Shown one piece after another: positions 53,317 to 63,900 of a stretch of DNA of 64,000 nucleotides. A program made the translations under genes and the position numbers. This DNA is from an uncultured Aquimarina sp. Lineage in GTDB: Bacteria; Bacteroidota; Bacteroidia; Flavobacteriales; Flavobacteriaceae. The notes beneath the pieces were generated by a model, which saw nothing but the letters and a program-made list of their open reading frames with translations, was not told the origin of the DNA and did not search any database. Positions within the stretch are counted from its first letter, which is position 1. Every line of letters begins with the position of its first letter. The DNA is taken from contig CANMMM010000022.1 of assembly GCA_947498935.1 (NCBI GenBank), forward strand, positions 1 to 64,000, written 5' to 3'.

Positions 53317-54285
53317 TTATACTCTCTTAAGTACTTTCTTCGCTTTTTCTACGATAACTTCCTTACTCAATCCATATTTTTCCATCAATTGAGCAGGTGT
53401 ACCACTTTCTCCGAACGTATCGTTTGTAGCTACAAACTCTTGTGGAGCTGGTGTATTCAATGCCAATACTCTAGCTACACTCTCTCCTAATCCACCTAAG
53501 TAATTATGCTCTTCGCATGTCACTACACATCCTGTTTTAGCTACTGATTTTAGAATTGCTTCTTCATCCAATGGCTTGATCGTGTGAATATTGATTACTT
53601 CTGCAGAGATTCCATCCGCTTCTAAGGCTTCTGCCGCTTGGATTGCCTCCCATACTAAGTGTCCTGTAGCTATAATCGTTACGTCATTTCCTTCGATAAG
53701 ATGTACTGCTTTTCCTATTTCGAATTTCTGATCATCCGGTGTAAAAATTGGTACTACTGGACGTCCAAAACGTAAATATACAGGCCCTTCATACTCTGCT
53801 ATAGCAATCGTAGCAGCTTTGGTTTGGTTATAGTCACAAGGGTTAATTACCACCATTCCAGGTAGCATTTTCATTAATCCAATGTCTTCTAGTATTTGAT
53901 GCGTAGCACCGTCTTCTCCTAAAGTAAGACCTGCGTGAGAAGCGCATATCTTTACATTCTTATCAGAATAGGCAATAGACTGACGGATTTGATCGTATAC
54001 ACGACCTGTAGAGAAGTTCGCAAATGTACCTGTAAAAGGAATCTTACCTCCTATTGTTAATCCAGCTGCAATACCCATCATATTTGCTTCTGCAATACCT
54101 ATCTGAAAGAAACGCTCTGGATTTTCTTTGATAAATTCTTGCATTTTTAATGATCCTACTAGATCTGCACATAGAGCTACCACATTAGGATTCGTTCTTC
54201 CTAATTCTGCTAATCCTGCTCCAAAACCACTTCTGGTATCTTTTTTCTCGGTGTATGTAAACTTATTTTTTATTACTTCTTCCAT
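53317..54285 (-). CDS. transketolase, C-terminal subunit
   Basis: 322 residues covering the pyrimidine-binding and C-terminal domains. The catalytic Glu lies in [18 protein letters not shown], and [20 protein letters not shown] and [15 protein letters not shown] are conserved. Split transketolases of this type occur widely; the N-terminal partner is the preceding gene in the operon, 11 bp away. Together they transfer two-carbon units between ketoses and aldoses with thiamine diphosphate, linking xylulose-5-phosphate to glycolysis. Confidence 0.93.
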   Translation of the reverse strand: MEEVIKNKFTYTEKKDTRSGFGAGLAELGRTNPNVVALCADLVGSLKMQEFIKENPERFFQIGIAEANMMGIAAGLTIGGKIPFTGTFANFSTGRVYDQIRQSIAYSDKNVKICASHAGLTLGEDGATHQILEDIGLMKMLPGMVVINPCDYNQTKAATIAIAEYEGPVYLRFGRPVVPIFTPDDQKFEIGKAVHLIEGNDVTIIATGHLVWEAIQAAEALEADGISAEVINIHTIKPLDEEAILKSVAKTGCVVTCEEHNYLGGLGESVARVLALNTPAPQEFVATNDTFGESGTPAQLMEKYGLSKEVIVEKAKKVLKRV

Positions 54286-54296
54286 GGTGCTGCTTT

Positions 54297-55145
54297 TTAA
54301 TAGTCTCCTAAAGTTGCTGGGTTTTGTTCTAATGCTACTTCTAATTGCTCATCATTCGGAGCTTTACCATGCCACGCATGTGTATGCATCATATAGTCTA
54401 CTCCGTTACCCATCTCTGTGTGTAATAAAATACAAACAGGTTTTCCGTTTCCAGATTTAGCAACGGCGTCTTTTAATCCAGCCACAATAGCTGCTAAATC
54501 ATTTCCTTCTTTAATTTCTAGTACTTCCCAACCAAAAGCTTCAAACTTCTTACGTAAGTCTCCTAATGGTAATACCTCGTCAGTACTTCCATCGATCTGC
54601 TTTCCGTTAAAATCTACAGTAGCAATTAAGTTATCTACTTTTTTTCCGGCAGCGTACATGATAGCTTCCCAGTTTTGCCCTTCTTGTAACTCTCCGTCTC
54701 CAAGCAGTGCAAATACATTACTACTATCACCATTTAACTTTTTAGCTTGTGCTGCTCCAATAGCTACAGACAATCCTTGCCCTAGTGATCCAGAGGCAAT
54801 ACGCACACCTGGTAAGCCCTCGTGTGTAGTAGGATGCCCTTGTAGTCTAGAATTGATTAATCTAAACGTGTTTAATTCATCTACTGGAAAGTATCCTTTT
54901 CTAGCTAGCACACTGTAAAAAACAGGAGAGATATGCCCATTAGATAAGAAAAACATATCTTCATCTATTCCGTTCATATCAAAACCTTCTTTAAGGTTCA
55001 TCACTTCGAAATAAAGTGCTACTAAAAATTCTGTACATCCTAGTGACCCACCTGGGTGACCAGAATTTACTTTATGTACCATTCTCAGGATATCTCTACG
55101 AACCTGAATAACAGTATTTTCTAATGTTTGTGTCTCTGTTGCCAT
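54297..55145 (-). CDS. transketolase, N-terminal subunit
   Basis: 282 residues with the thiamine-diphosphate-binding domain: [36 protein letters not shown], and the metal-binding motif [19 protein letters not shown] followed by NLIATVDFN. Its ATG overlaps the transaldolase stop by one base. It forms the heteromeric enzyme with the C-terminal subunit. Confidence 0.93.
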   Translation of the reverse strand: MATETQTLENTVIQVRRDILRMVHKVNSGHPGGSLGCTEFLVALYFEVMNLKEGFDMNGIDEDMFFLSNGHISPVFYSVLARKGYFPVDELNTFRLINSRLQGHPTTHEGLPGVRIASGSLGQGLSVAIGAAQAKKLNGDSSNVFALLGDGELQEGQNWEAIMYAAGKKVDNLIATVDFNGKQIDGSTDEVLPLGDLRKKFEAFGWEVLEIKEGNDLAAIVAGLKDAVAKSGNGKPVCILLHTEMGNGVDYMMHTHAWHGKAPNDEQLEVALEQNPATLGDY

Positions 55146-55801
55146 TATAATTGCATTGATTTAGCGTCTTCTAAAAATTTCTGTAAACCATTATCAGTTA
55201 ATGGATGTTTCAGTAATCCATCAATTGAAGAAAGTGGTCCAGTCATCACGTCTGCTCCAATTTTTGCACAGTTCACTACGTGCATTGTATGTCTGATAGA
55301 GGCTGCTAAGATTTCTGTTTGGAAACCATAGTTATCATATACTGTTCTGATTTCTTCGATAAGGTTTAAACCATCTGTAGAAATATCATCTAGACGTCCT
55401 AAGAACGGAGATACATAGGTTGCTCCTGCTTTGGCTGCTAATAATGCCTGTCCTACAGAGAAAATCAATGTACAGTTTGTTCTAATCCCTTTATCTGAAA
55501 AATATTTGATCGCTTTGATTCCTTCTTTGATCATTGGAACTTTTACTACGATCTGCTTGTGTAACTTGGCTAGTTCCTCTCCTTCTTTAACGATCCCGTC
55601 AAAATCAGTAGAGATTACCTCTGCAGAAACATCACCATCTACGATATTACAAATATCTACATAGTGCTTTAATATATTTTCTCTTCCTGTAATGCCCTCT
55701 TTAGCCATTAAAGATGGGTTGGTAGTCACCCCATCTAAAACTCCTAACGCTTGTGCTTCTTTGATCTGCTCAAGATTTGCTGTATCTATAAAAAATTTCA
55801 T
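55145..55801 (-). CDS. fsa: transaldolase (TalC/fructose-6-phosphate aldolase type)
   Basis: 218 residues, the short single-domain class. Conserved segments: [30 protein letters not shown], the Schiff-base Lys in [30 protein letters not shown] and [11 protein letters not shown]. Family knowledge: small proteins of this type act as transaldolase in most bacteria; the decision against aldolase rests on single residues that I did not resolve. First gene of the three-gene pentose-phosphate unit. Confidence 0.9.
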   Translation of the reverse strand: MKFFIDTANLEQIKEAQALGVLDGVTTNPSLMAKEGITGRENILKHYVDICNIVDGDVSAEVISTDFDGIVKEGEELAKLHKQIVVKVPMIKEGIKAIKYFSDKGIRTNCTLIFSVGQALLAAKAGATYVSPFLGRLDDISTDGLNLIEEIRTVYDNYGFQTEILAASIRHTMHVVNCAKIGADVMTGPLSSIDGLLKHPLTDNGLQKFLEDAKSMQL

Positions 55802-55930
55802 GTGTTTATAATATTGTTTTAGATGTCACATGAAACTCGACAAGTAATTATTTCAACTGCTTTAAAAAATTAGTTGTCTTGTTTCATTTTAAGTTTAATT
55901 CTATTAGTTGGTGAATAGCATGTAATCAAA

Positions 55931-55964
55931 AATTTGCCTTTTGAGTTTTCTCAAAAGGCAAATT
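55931..55964. terminator. terminator separating the xylose genes from the pentose-phosphate genes
   Basis: AATTTGCCTTTTGAG and CTCAAAAGGCAAATT form a perfect 15-bp stem around TTTT. It sits 14 bp beyond the transporter stop, so the tal-tkt unit is partly independent. Confidence 0.85.
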
Positions 55965-55977
55965 AATTATATGGTGC

Positions 55978-57399
55978 TTATTTTTTCCAAAGGTCTTCCA
56001 TTTCTTCTAAGGTCTTTCCTTTGGTTTCTGGTACGAATTTCAAAACTACAAACATAGCTATGAGCCCCATTAAACCGTATATCCAATAGGCAAAACCATG
56101 ATTGAATTGCTCAGTTAAATAAGTATTATCATCCATCATCGGGAATGTAAATGATACTAAGTAGTTTGCAATCCACTGTGCTGCTACTGCAATTGCCATA
56201 GCACGCCCACGAATTTTATTAGGGAATATCTCTGATAACAATACCCATGTTACAGGTCCCCAACTCAATGCAAAACTTCCTACGTATACCATCATACACA
56301 ATAATGCTAAGTATCCTGATGCTCCTGCAAAGAATACAAAACCTAATGAAAACATAGCTACAGTCATTCCTAAGGCTCCGATGATCATCAATGGTTTTCT
56401 ACCGTACTTATCTACTGTTTTAATTGCAACAATCGTAAACAAGAAATTTACAATACCTACTATAATAGTAAGTAATAATGCTCCATCTGTTTCAGGATTG
56501 ATTTTCTTAAAAATCTCTGGCGCGTAGTACAATACTACATTAATCCCTACGAATTGCTGAAAAATAGATAATAACAGTCCAATGATGATTACACCCCATC
56601 CAAAAGATAACAGCTTCCCAGAAACTGCTTGTCCCATAGATGCTTTGATTTGCTCTAGAATCTTGCTTCCTTCTTCTTCGCCATTTACCTTTTTAAGCAC
56701 GTCTAGTGCTTCTTCAGGTTTGTTCTGTAGCATTAAAGAACGTGGTGTATCGGGTACAAAAAATAAAAAGCCTAGAAATAATCCTGCTGGAATAAGCTCT
56801 GATGCAAACATCCATCTCCAACCTGTAGCGTTTAACCACAAGTCAGAACCTCCAGATTTAGAAATAAAGTAGTTTACAAAGTATACAACCATAAAACCTG
56901 CTACAATAGCGAGTTGGTTATACGATACTAAACGCCCTCTACTATCTGCTGGAGCGATCTCTGCAATGTATAAGGGAGAAAGCATTGATGCTAATCCTAC
57001 TCCAATACCTCCTATAATTCGATATACGATAAAGATGGTAGAGAATGTATGATCTGCTTCTCCTATGGGTTTAATTAACATTTCTGGCAATGCAGAACCT
57101 AATGCCGAGATAAAAAATAACACTCCGGCTATGATAAGCCCTTTTTTTCTTCCAAATACTTTACTGATTAATCCACTAAATGCTCCTCCGACTACACAAC
57201 CAATAAGCGCACTAGAGACCAAAAAGCCTTTAAATGCGTTTGCTGCTGTTTCTGAAAGCCCCTTAGGAGTTACAAAAAAGCTTTCTAATGAGCCTACGGT
57301 ACCTGATATTACTCCTGTGTCATATCCAAAGAGTAATCCCCCGAGGGTAGCTACCATTGTTAGTTTTAAAAGGTATTTAGAATTTGATGCTGCTGCCAT
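55978..57399 (-). CDS. sugar porter, MFS family, probable D-xylose:H+ symporter
   Basis: 473 residues and 12 membrane helices. Family motifs: GGLLFGYDTGVISG in helix 1, SKVFGRKKGLII in the loop after helix 2, AEIAPADSRGRLVSYNQL, VPDTPRSLML, QQFVGINVVLYYAPEIF in helix 7, DKYGRKPLMIIG and the closing FVPETKGKTLEEME. It follows xylA by 12 bp, so D-xylose is the most probable substrate. No signal peptide, as expected. Confidence 0.92.
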   Translation of the reverse strand: MAAASNSKYLLKLTMVATLGGLLFGYDTGVISGTVGSLESFFVTPKGLSETAANAFKGFLVSSALIGCVVGGAFSGLISKVFGRKKGLIIAGVLFFISALGSALPEMLIKPIGEADHTFSTIFIVYRIIGGIGVGLASMLSPLYIAEIAPADSRGRLVSYNQLAIVAGFMVVYFVNYFISKSGGSDLWLNATGWRWMFASELIPAGLFLGFLFFVPDTPRSLMLQNKPEEALDVLKKVNGEEEGSKILEQIKASMGQAVSGKLLSFGWGVIIIGLLLSIFQQFVGINVVLYYAPEIFKKINPETDGALLLTIIVGIVNFLFTIVAIKTVDKYGRKPLMIIGALGMTVAMFSLGFVFFAGASGYLALLCMMVYVGSFALSWGPVTWVLLSEIFPNKIRGRAMAIAVAAQWIANYLVSFTFPMMDDNTYLTEQFNHGFAYWIYGLMGLIAMFVVLKFVPETKGKTLEEMEDLWKK

Positions 57400-57411
57400 A
57401 ATGTTCCTGAT

Positions 57412-58737
57412 CTATATATACTGATTTATAATGTTTTCAAATAATTCTTGCTTTCCACTTACCAATGGTAATTCTCCATTATCCATTGCGATCGTATATA
57501 ATTGATTGAAATCTAATTTTCCATCTTCAAATGCTTTTCCGTTACCAGCATCGAATGAACTATATCTTTTCTCTCTAAGTGACTTATACGAGGACGAATC
57601 TAAGATTTTTTCTGCAACTAACAATGCTCTTGCGAAAACATCTGCTCCACCAATGTGTGCATGGAATACATCTTCTACGTCTGTAGAGTTTCTTCTTACC
57701 TTAGCATCGAAGTTAACTCCACCACCTTGTAATCCTCCACCTTCTAAGAACACTAGCATTGCTTCTGCTACTTCGTAGATATTATTTGGGAACTGATCTG
57801 TATCCCATCCATTCTGGTAATCCCCTCTGTTAGCATCGATACTTCCTAGCATTCCTGCATCTACAGCTACTTGTATTTCGTGCTGGAATGTGTGTTGTGC
57901 AAGTGTCGCGTGGTTTACCTCGATATTAATCTTAAAGTCTTTATCTAATCCGTACTGTCTAAGGAATGCTATGGAGGTAGCTGTATCGAAATCATACTGG
58001 TGCTTTGTAGGCTCCATTGGCTTAGGCTCGATAAAGAATGTTCCTTTAAATCCTTGTGCTCTTGCGTAATCACGTGCTTTAGTAAGGAACATAGCTAAAT
58101 GCTCTTGCTCTCTTTTCATATTCGTGTTTAGCAAGCTCATATATCCTTCTCTACCACCCCAGAATACGTAGTTCTCTCCGTTCAATGCGATTGTAGCATC
58201 TAATGCAAGCTTTACCTGTCCTGCTGCTCTAGCCAATACATCAAATTCTGGATTGGTAGCCGCTCCATTCATATATCTTGGGTTCGAAAAACAGTTAGCA
58301 GTACCCCAAAGTAATTTAATACCTGTATCTGCTTGTTTTTGCTTTAGGTAATCTACAATTGCTGATAGGCGAGCCTCAGATTCTGCAAATGTTGCTCCTT
58401 CTCTTACTAAATCGTAATCGTGGAAACAGAAATAATCGAATCCCATTTTAGAGATGAATTCAAAAGCTGCATCTGCTTTTTGCTTTGCTGCTTCGATCGC
58501 ATCTGTTGGCTGATCCCAGCTATAGTTTAATGTTCCTGGTCCGAATGGATCTGCTCCTGTACCACAGAATGTATGCCAGTATGATATGGCAAACTTAAAG
58601 TGATCTCGCATTGTCTTTCCTGCAACTACTTGATCAGGATTGTAATATTTAAAAGCTAATGGATTGTCTGATTCCTTTCCCTCAAACTTTATATCCTTTA
58701 TACTACTGAAGTACTCCTTCTTGTCTGATATTATCAT
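57412..58737 (-). CDS. xylA: xylose isomerase
   Basis: 441 residues, the class II length. Signatures: [49 protein letters not shown] and [18 protein letters not shown] with metal-binding acidic residues and His, and [19 protein letters not shown]. It converts D-xylose to D-xylulose in the cytoplasm. The start at 58737 lies inside the xylB 3' end (35-bp overlap); there is no better downstream Met before the conserved region, so I keep it. Confidence 0.96.
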   Translation of the reverse strand: MIISDKKEYFSSIKDIKFEGKESDNPLAFKYYNPDQVVAGKTMRDHFKFAISYWHTFCGTGADPFGPGTLNYSWDQPTDAIEAAKQKADAAFEFISKMGFDYFCFHDYDLVREGATFAESEARLSAIVDYLKQKQADTGIKLLWGTANCFSNPRYMNGAATNPEFDVLARAAGQVKLALDATIALNGENYVFWGGREGYMSLLNTNMKREQEHLAMFLTKARDYARAQGFKGTFFIEPKPMEPTKHQYDFDTATSIAFLRQYGLDKDFKINIEVNHATLAQHTFQHEIQVAVDAGMLGSIDANRGDYQNGWDTDQFPNNIYEVAEAMLVFLEGGGLQGGGVNFDAKVRRNSTDVEDVFHAHIGGADVFARALLVAEKILDSSSYKSLREKRYSSFDAGNGKAFEDGKLDFNQLYTIAMDNGELPLVSGKQELFENIINQYI

Positions 58738-60229
58738 ATTCTTTAGTTTTTAATATGCCTGTTAATTCTTTTTTCCAGTTTTTATAAGCGTTTGTGTAAT
58801 CGTCTCTATGCTGTAATGGATGGTATGTCATTACATGATCATTTTGTGTAATAACAGTTTCGAAACTATCAAATGTTCCATCAGTTAGCCCAGCCGCTCT
58901 TGCTGCACCTATAGCTCCTGTGGTATTGTAGATTTCTATTTCTTGATTAATTAATGTAGCCACCGTGTTCGAAAAGATTTCCGAACGGAACAAGTTATCA
59001 TTTCCTGCTCTAATCACATTAATTGCTGTATTGTCATTTTTTAGGATTTCCATACCGTAAACAAAAGAGAATGCAATCCCCTCTAATGCTGCTCTAAAAA
59101 TATGTGACCTCGTATGCTTATTAAGGTTGATATTACACATATGCGTCCCTACATTCAGGTTATTAAACATACGTTCTGCTCCATTGCCAAATGGTATAAG
59201 CTGTAAGTTATTAGACCCTACTGGCACTTTAGATGCATGTGAATTCATGGTTTGGTAAGAATTCGTTTCTAAATTCAGGTTGTTTTTTAACCATCTGTAC
59301 TGAATCCCTGCTCCATTAATACATAGTAGCTTACCTATCCTAGCGGCTTCTTGGCTATGATTTACGTGTGCAAAGTTATTCAGCTTCATCCCCTCGCTTG
59401 CTTCTATACTGTCTGTAACAGCATACATCACTCCAGAGGTTCCTCCTGTAGCGGCTACTTCTCCTGGATTAAAAACATTTAAAGATAATGCATTGTTAGG
59501 CTGATCTCCTGCTCTATACAACACTTTCACTCCTTCTTTTAATCCACTTTCTTCTGCTCCTTGTTTAGACAATTGAGATTGCTCACTAAAAGTACCGACT
59601 ACATCTGGCACCATAGAAGTATCTATTCCATAATGATCTAATACAAGCGTGGCAGGCTTATCTTCTTTAAAGTCCCACAAGATTCCTTCAGAAAGCCCTG
59701 ACTTAGTCGTGTTAATTACACCAGAGAATCTGTAAGCGATATAATCTCCTGGCAACATGAATTTGTATATTTTTTCGTAGTTCTCTGGCTCATTATCTTT
59801 TACCCATTTAAGCTTAGAAGCTGTAAAATTTGCAGGTGAGTTTAAGACATGATCCATACACTTATCATTCCCTATAGCATCAAAGGCATTATTTCCTATA
59901 CCTACTGCTCTACTATCACACCAAATGATAGAGTTTCTGATCAATGCACCTTGTTGATCTACTAAGACTAATCCATGCATCTGGTATGAGATTCCAATCC
60001 CCTTAATCTGATCGGCAGACACGTTATTTTCTTTTAATAGTCTCTTAGAAGCATTACATACATTTTTCCACCAAGCTTCTGGGTTTTGCTCTGCCCAATC
60101 AGTCTTGATCGAAATAATATCCATTTCTTCTTCTGGTTCTTGAACCGTAGCTACTGACTTGCCCGTATCGGCATGCACTAGCGCTGCCTTGATCGACGAG
60201 CTTCCTATATCAAATCCTATGTAAAACAT
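58703..60229 (-). CDS. xylB: xylulokinase
   Basis: 508 residues from the ATG at 60229, chosen because [18 protein letters not shown] is the family N terminus. An open frame extends 16 codons further upstream without family likeness. FGGY-kinase features: the DIGSSSIK phosphate loop, [14 protein letters not shown], the catalytic-Asp segment [27 protein letters not shown] and [13 protein letters not shown] near the end. It phosphorylates D-xylulose to xylulose-5-phosphate. First gene of xylBA plus transporter; its leader contains a cloverleaf repeat. Confidence 0.95.
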   Translation of the reverse strand: MFYIGFDIGSSSIKAALVHADTGKSVATVQEPEEEMDIISIKTDWAEQNPEAWWKNVCNASKRLLKENNVSADQIKGIGISYQMHGLVLVDQQGALIRNSIIWCDSRAVGIGNNAFDAIGNDKCMDHVLNSPANFTASKLKWVKDNEPENYEKIYKFMLPGDYIAYRFSGVINTTKSGLSEGILWDFKEDKPATLVLDHYGIDTSMVPDVVGTFSEQSQLSKQGAEESGLKEGVKVLYRAGDQPNNALSLNVFNPGEVAATGGTSGVMYAVTDSIEASEGMKLNNFAHVNHSQEAARIGKLLCINGAGIQYRWLKNNLNLETNSYQTMNSHASKVPVGSNNLQLIPFGNGAERMFNNLNVGTHMCNINLNKHTRSHIFRAALEGIAFSFVYGMEILKNDNTAINVIRAGNDNLFRSEIFSNTVATLINQEIEIYNTTGAIGAARAAGLTDGTFDSFETVITQNDHVMTYHPLQHRDDYTNAYKNWKKELTGILKTKEYDNIRQEGVLQ

Positions 60230-60384
60230 GTATATTGTATTGTATTGCGTTTCTGTTTCTTTGTGTAAATACGGCACTGACTATTGACGAAATTACATCT
60301 TATATACCACCCATAAAAACATCAAGTACTATATTTTAATAATTTTATCCTGATTGTAATTTATATGCTTACCATCAATTATTT

Positions 60385-60474
60385 GCGTTAGGGATAGTAG
60401 TGTAAATCCCACAGCCCGACCAAAGGAGGAGCGAGGAATTGCAACGAATAGCCCGACCCCATAGGGTAACGCCC
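60385..60474 (+). repeat. cloverleaf repeat copy 9 (subtype B) in the xylB leader
   Basis: The small 3' hairpin is ACCC-CATA-GGGT (four pairs). It lies between the predicted xylB promoter and the xylB start, so its complement would form the very 5' end of the xyl transcript. Confidence 0.85.
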
Positions 60475-60482
60475 TGATATTA

Positions 60483-60490
60483 CAAAGGTA
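60483..60490 (-). promoter_or_regulatory. -7 promoter element of the xylose operon
   Basis: Minus-strand TACCTTTG is a consensus -7 box. Transcription would begin near 60476, at the edge of the repeat and about 245 bp before the xylB start. The -33 element is not clear, which fits control by an activator. Confidence 0.55.
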
Positions 60491-60962
60491 GGAGTATCTT
60501 CCTGCAATGAATATTTCTTATTATTAATATTAATTTATTAAAGTATTAACAGAAAAACCTACCGTATTCATAAAACAAATGTATGAGAAGCTATGCTGAA
60601 GCGCAATTTTTACCAAAAAAACGCACTTAAACCTTTTTGTAGTCAAAAACAGACAATTAACACAACACGCTGATAAACAATTATTTACATTAAAAAAAAC
60701 ACTCATAACAGTACTCCGAAAAGCCTTTCGTAAAAATTCAACGGCTTTCCATTTTTAAAAATGAGGATTAAAAGTAACTAGTAAGCTATATTTTAGTATT
60801 ATTTTTGACATTATTTTAGCATCTATATTGTATTATTGTTGAATGCCTAAATATGGCTCTCAATTTTTCAATATGAAATACAGTACTTATTTTATAAATG
60901 AAATAAGTGAGTTCTTGGATCCAACATCCTTAGGTAAAAACAAGTTGTTATAAATACTTTTC
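60491..60962. other. divergent regulatory gap between xylB and the hybrid sensor
   Basis: AT-rich, with no gene recognised. It must contain the sensor gene's promoter and any operator for the xylose genes; I find no clear inverted repeat. Confidence 0.45.
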
Positions 60963-63900
60963 ATGAAAGTACTCTTTAAAATTATTATAGCTGTATGCTT
61001 CTTTTGGACATGTACAACCACGCTATTGTATGGACAACAAGAACACAAATATACTTTCGTCAATCTAAAACAAAATATCACCAAACGTGCGATCTCTACC
61101 ATCACCCAAGACCATGAAGGATTTATGTGGATCGGCACGAATAGTAGAGGACTTTATAAATTCGATGGTACCGAGTATACGTTATATGAGCACATCTATA
61201 ATGACCCTACCACCCTTAATAGCTCTATCATTAATTGTGTATACCTAGACAAACAAAACAACATCTGGGTGGGTACTGAAACTGGTCTCAATCTATACAA
61301 TCGCGAACTTGATCAATTTATTACTATTGATTTAGAAAAAGATCAATACAAAAAAATTGGTGTATATTCTATGATCGATGCCGGTAATGGACTACTGATA
61401 GGAACACATGAGCATGGTGCTTTCTATGTAGACAAAAAAGAAAGAAAAGTCACTCGTGTGGCCTTTGGCAATAAAAATACGTTTCAGGATTTAATTATCA
61501 ATAGTATTGTAAAAGACAATAATCAAAAAATTATCTTAGGGAGTAACAAAGGGTTATTATCATATAACCAATCCGATAATAGCATGTCTCTATCCTCTTT
61601 TACAACTAATGAAGGTGCTACTACTGTTTCTGAATTTGTAGAAACGTTACTGATCGATAAAGCAGGGGTAATTTGGATAGGTACTGTATCCAAAGGATTG
61701 ATCAAAATAACAATGGATAATGACTACCATTATCACATAGAGAACTACCCGTTTACTAGCAAAAGGATTTTAGCATTATTACAAACCCCTGAAAACTCGA
61801 TTCTTTGCGGAACTGAAAACGATGGATTATTCTTAGTAGACCATATTGATGGATCTGTAATCCACAATTATAGGTATAATAAGTTCGATAAAAACAGTAT
61901 CAAATCCAATTCCATTTGGTCACTCTTCTTAGACCAGCAACAACGTATATGGATGGGATACTACAATAATGGTATCGGCGTATATGATCAATTCTATGAT
62001 AAATTTTCTGATATAGAAAGCCTACCCAATTTACCAAACTCTCTACAATCTAACTCGGTTACTGCTATCACCAAAGCCCCTTCTGGAAATTTGTGGTTTG
62101 GTATGGACGGTGGTGGAGTCGATATTTACAACCCCAAAAACAAAGAGTTTATTCACTTAGCTGACCCTACTAACGGATACATTACTGGATTAAAAGGTCT
62201 GGACGTATTGACCATTTTTATAGATAGCAAAGGAAACTCATGGGTGGGAACATGGGATTCTGGAATTTATTTTTTACCCAAAGGCGGCAATACATTTATC
62301 AATTACAATGTAGAAACTACTAATGGTGAGATACAGTCTAATAGAATTCTCAGCTTTGCCGAAGATTCTAAAGGTACTATATGGTTTGGTACTTTTTTAA
62401 AAGGACTACACTCCTATACACCAGATACACAAAAATTTACTGCACATAATAGCCGTTCTTTTGAGAATTATGGTATTATAAACAGTAATATCAGAAAGAT
62501 ACTAGTCGATAGTAATGATCATATATGGGTAGGTACCACAAAGGGCTTGTACCAAATCATCGCTAAAGAAGACCAAACATTCGACATCATATCGATTACA
62601 GAAAAGATGTCTAAAGATCTGAGCAAATATGCTACAATGGATCTGATTCTCACCCTCTATGAAGACAAACAACAGCATATATGGATTGGCACAGATGGCG
62701 ATGGATTGTTTAAATTCGACCCGAAAAAAGATGTTATCAAATGGTATTATAAGACGAATGGACTACGACAAGAGACGGTATCTAGTATTATCGAAGCTGA
62801 TGACAACAGCCTATGGGTTGGTGGCAATAAGGGCTTATCTAAAATCAATATGACGAGCCATTCAATCACCAATTATTCTACCAGTGATGGATTGCTATTC
62901 GATGACTTTAACAACAATTCCGTTTTTAAAGATACGGATGGAACATTGTATTTTGGAGGGTATGAAGGTATTAACTATTTTAACCCTGATAAAATATTAA
63001 TCAATTATAATGTACCTTCTGTATATTTTTCTGATTTAAAATTATCAAACACTTCAGTAGTACCCAATAGCGAAAATGCACCTTTAGAAAAAGTAATTTC
63101 AGCCACCCAAAACATCACACTAAACCCTAATCAACAAGTACTTACCATTGAATACTCTGGGATTAATTACACCAGACCCGAAAAAACTGAGTACGCTTAT
63201 TACATGGATGGTTTTGAGGATAAATGGAATTATGTAGGTAATACGAGAAGTGCCACCTATACAAACTTAGCACCTGGTAATTATACGTTTAAAGTAAAAG
63301 CAGCTAATAATGATGGTATTTGGAATGAAAACCCGATCACATTACATATTAAAATCCTACCTCCTTGGTGGAAAACAAATATCGCTATCTGCGCTTATAT
63401 CCTTTTTCTTCTACTCTTAGCCTATACTACTTATCGGATTATTAGCGGAAGGGTTCGCGAAAAAAGACTGATCAAATACGAACGTGACAAGAGGATACAA
63501 GAAGAGGCGCTAAATGCCAAAAAAATACAATTCTTTACGAATATCTCTCATGAATTCCGAACACCACTTACACTTATCCTTAACCCACTAGAGGACATTA
63601 TCACAAACAGCAGTCATCTCCTTTCCGACAGCCTAAGAGAAAAGCACAAAATCATCTACAAGAACACCAATAGGCTAAAGCATCTGATTGATGAACTTAT
63701 GGACTTCAGAAAGCTACAATACAATAAAATAACGGTCAATGCTAGCGAAATAAGTATTATCCCGTTTGTAAAAGAAGTAACCAGCTATTTTGACGAAGAG
63801 GCATCTGAAAGAAATATTATGCTAGCCGTAGAGTCTGATCTATCTCCACTTTCTGTCTGGGCGGATCCTGGCATGCTAGAGAAGATCATTTTTAACATAC

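Noticed and set aside
54418..54918. 166-codon frame antisense to transketolase
   Set aside because: Shadow frame opposite a gene with complete thiamine-diphosphate motifs.
607..60474. CRISPR array
   Set aside because: The repeats are dispersed over 60 kb, in both orientations, each with its own internal fold; there are no regular spacers and no cas genes.
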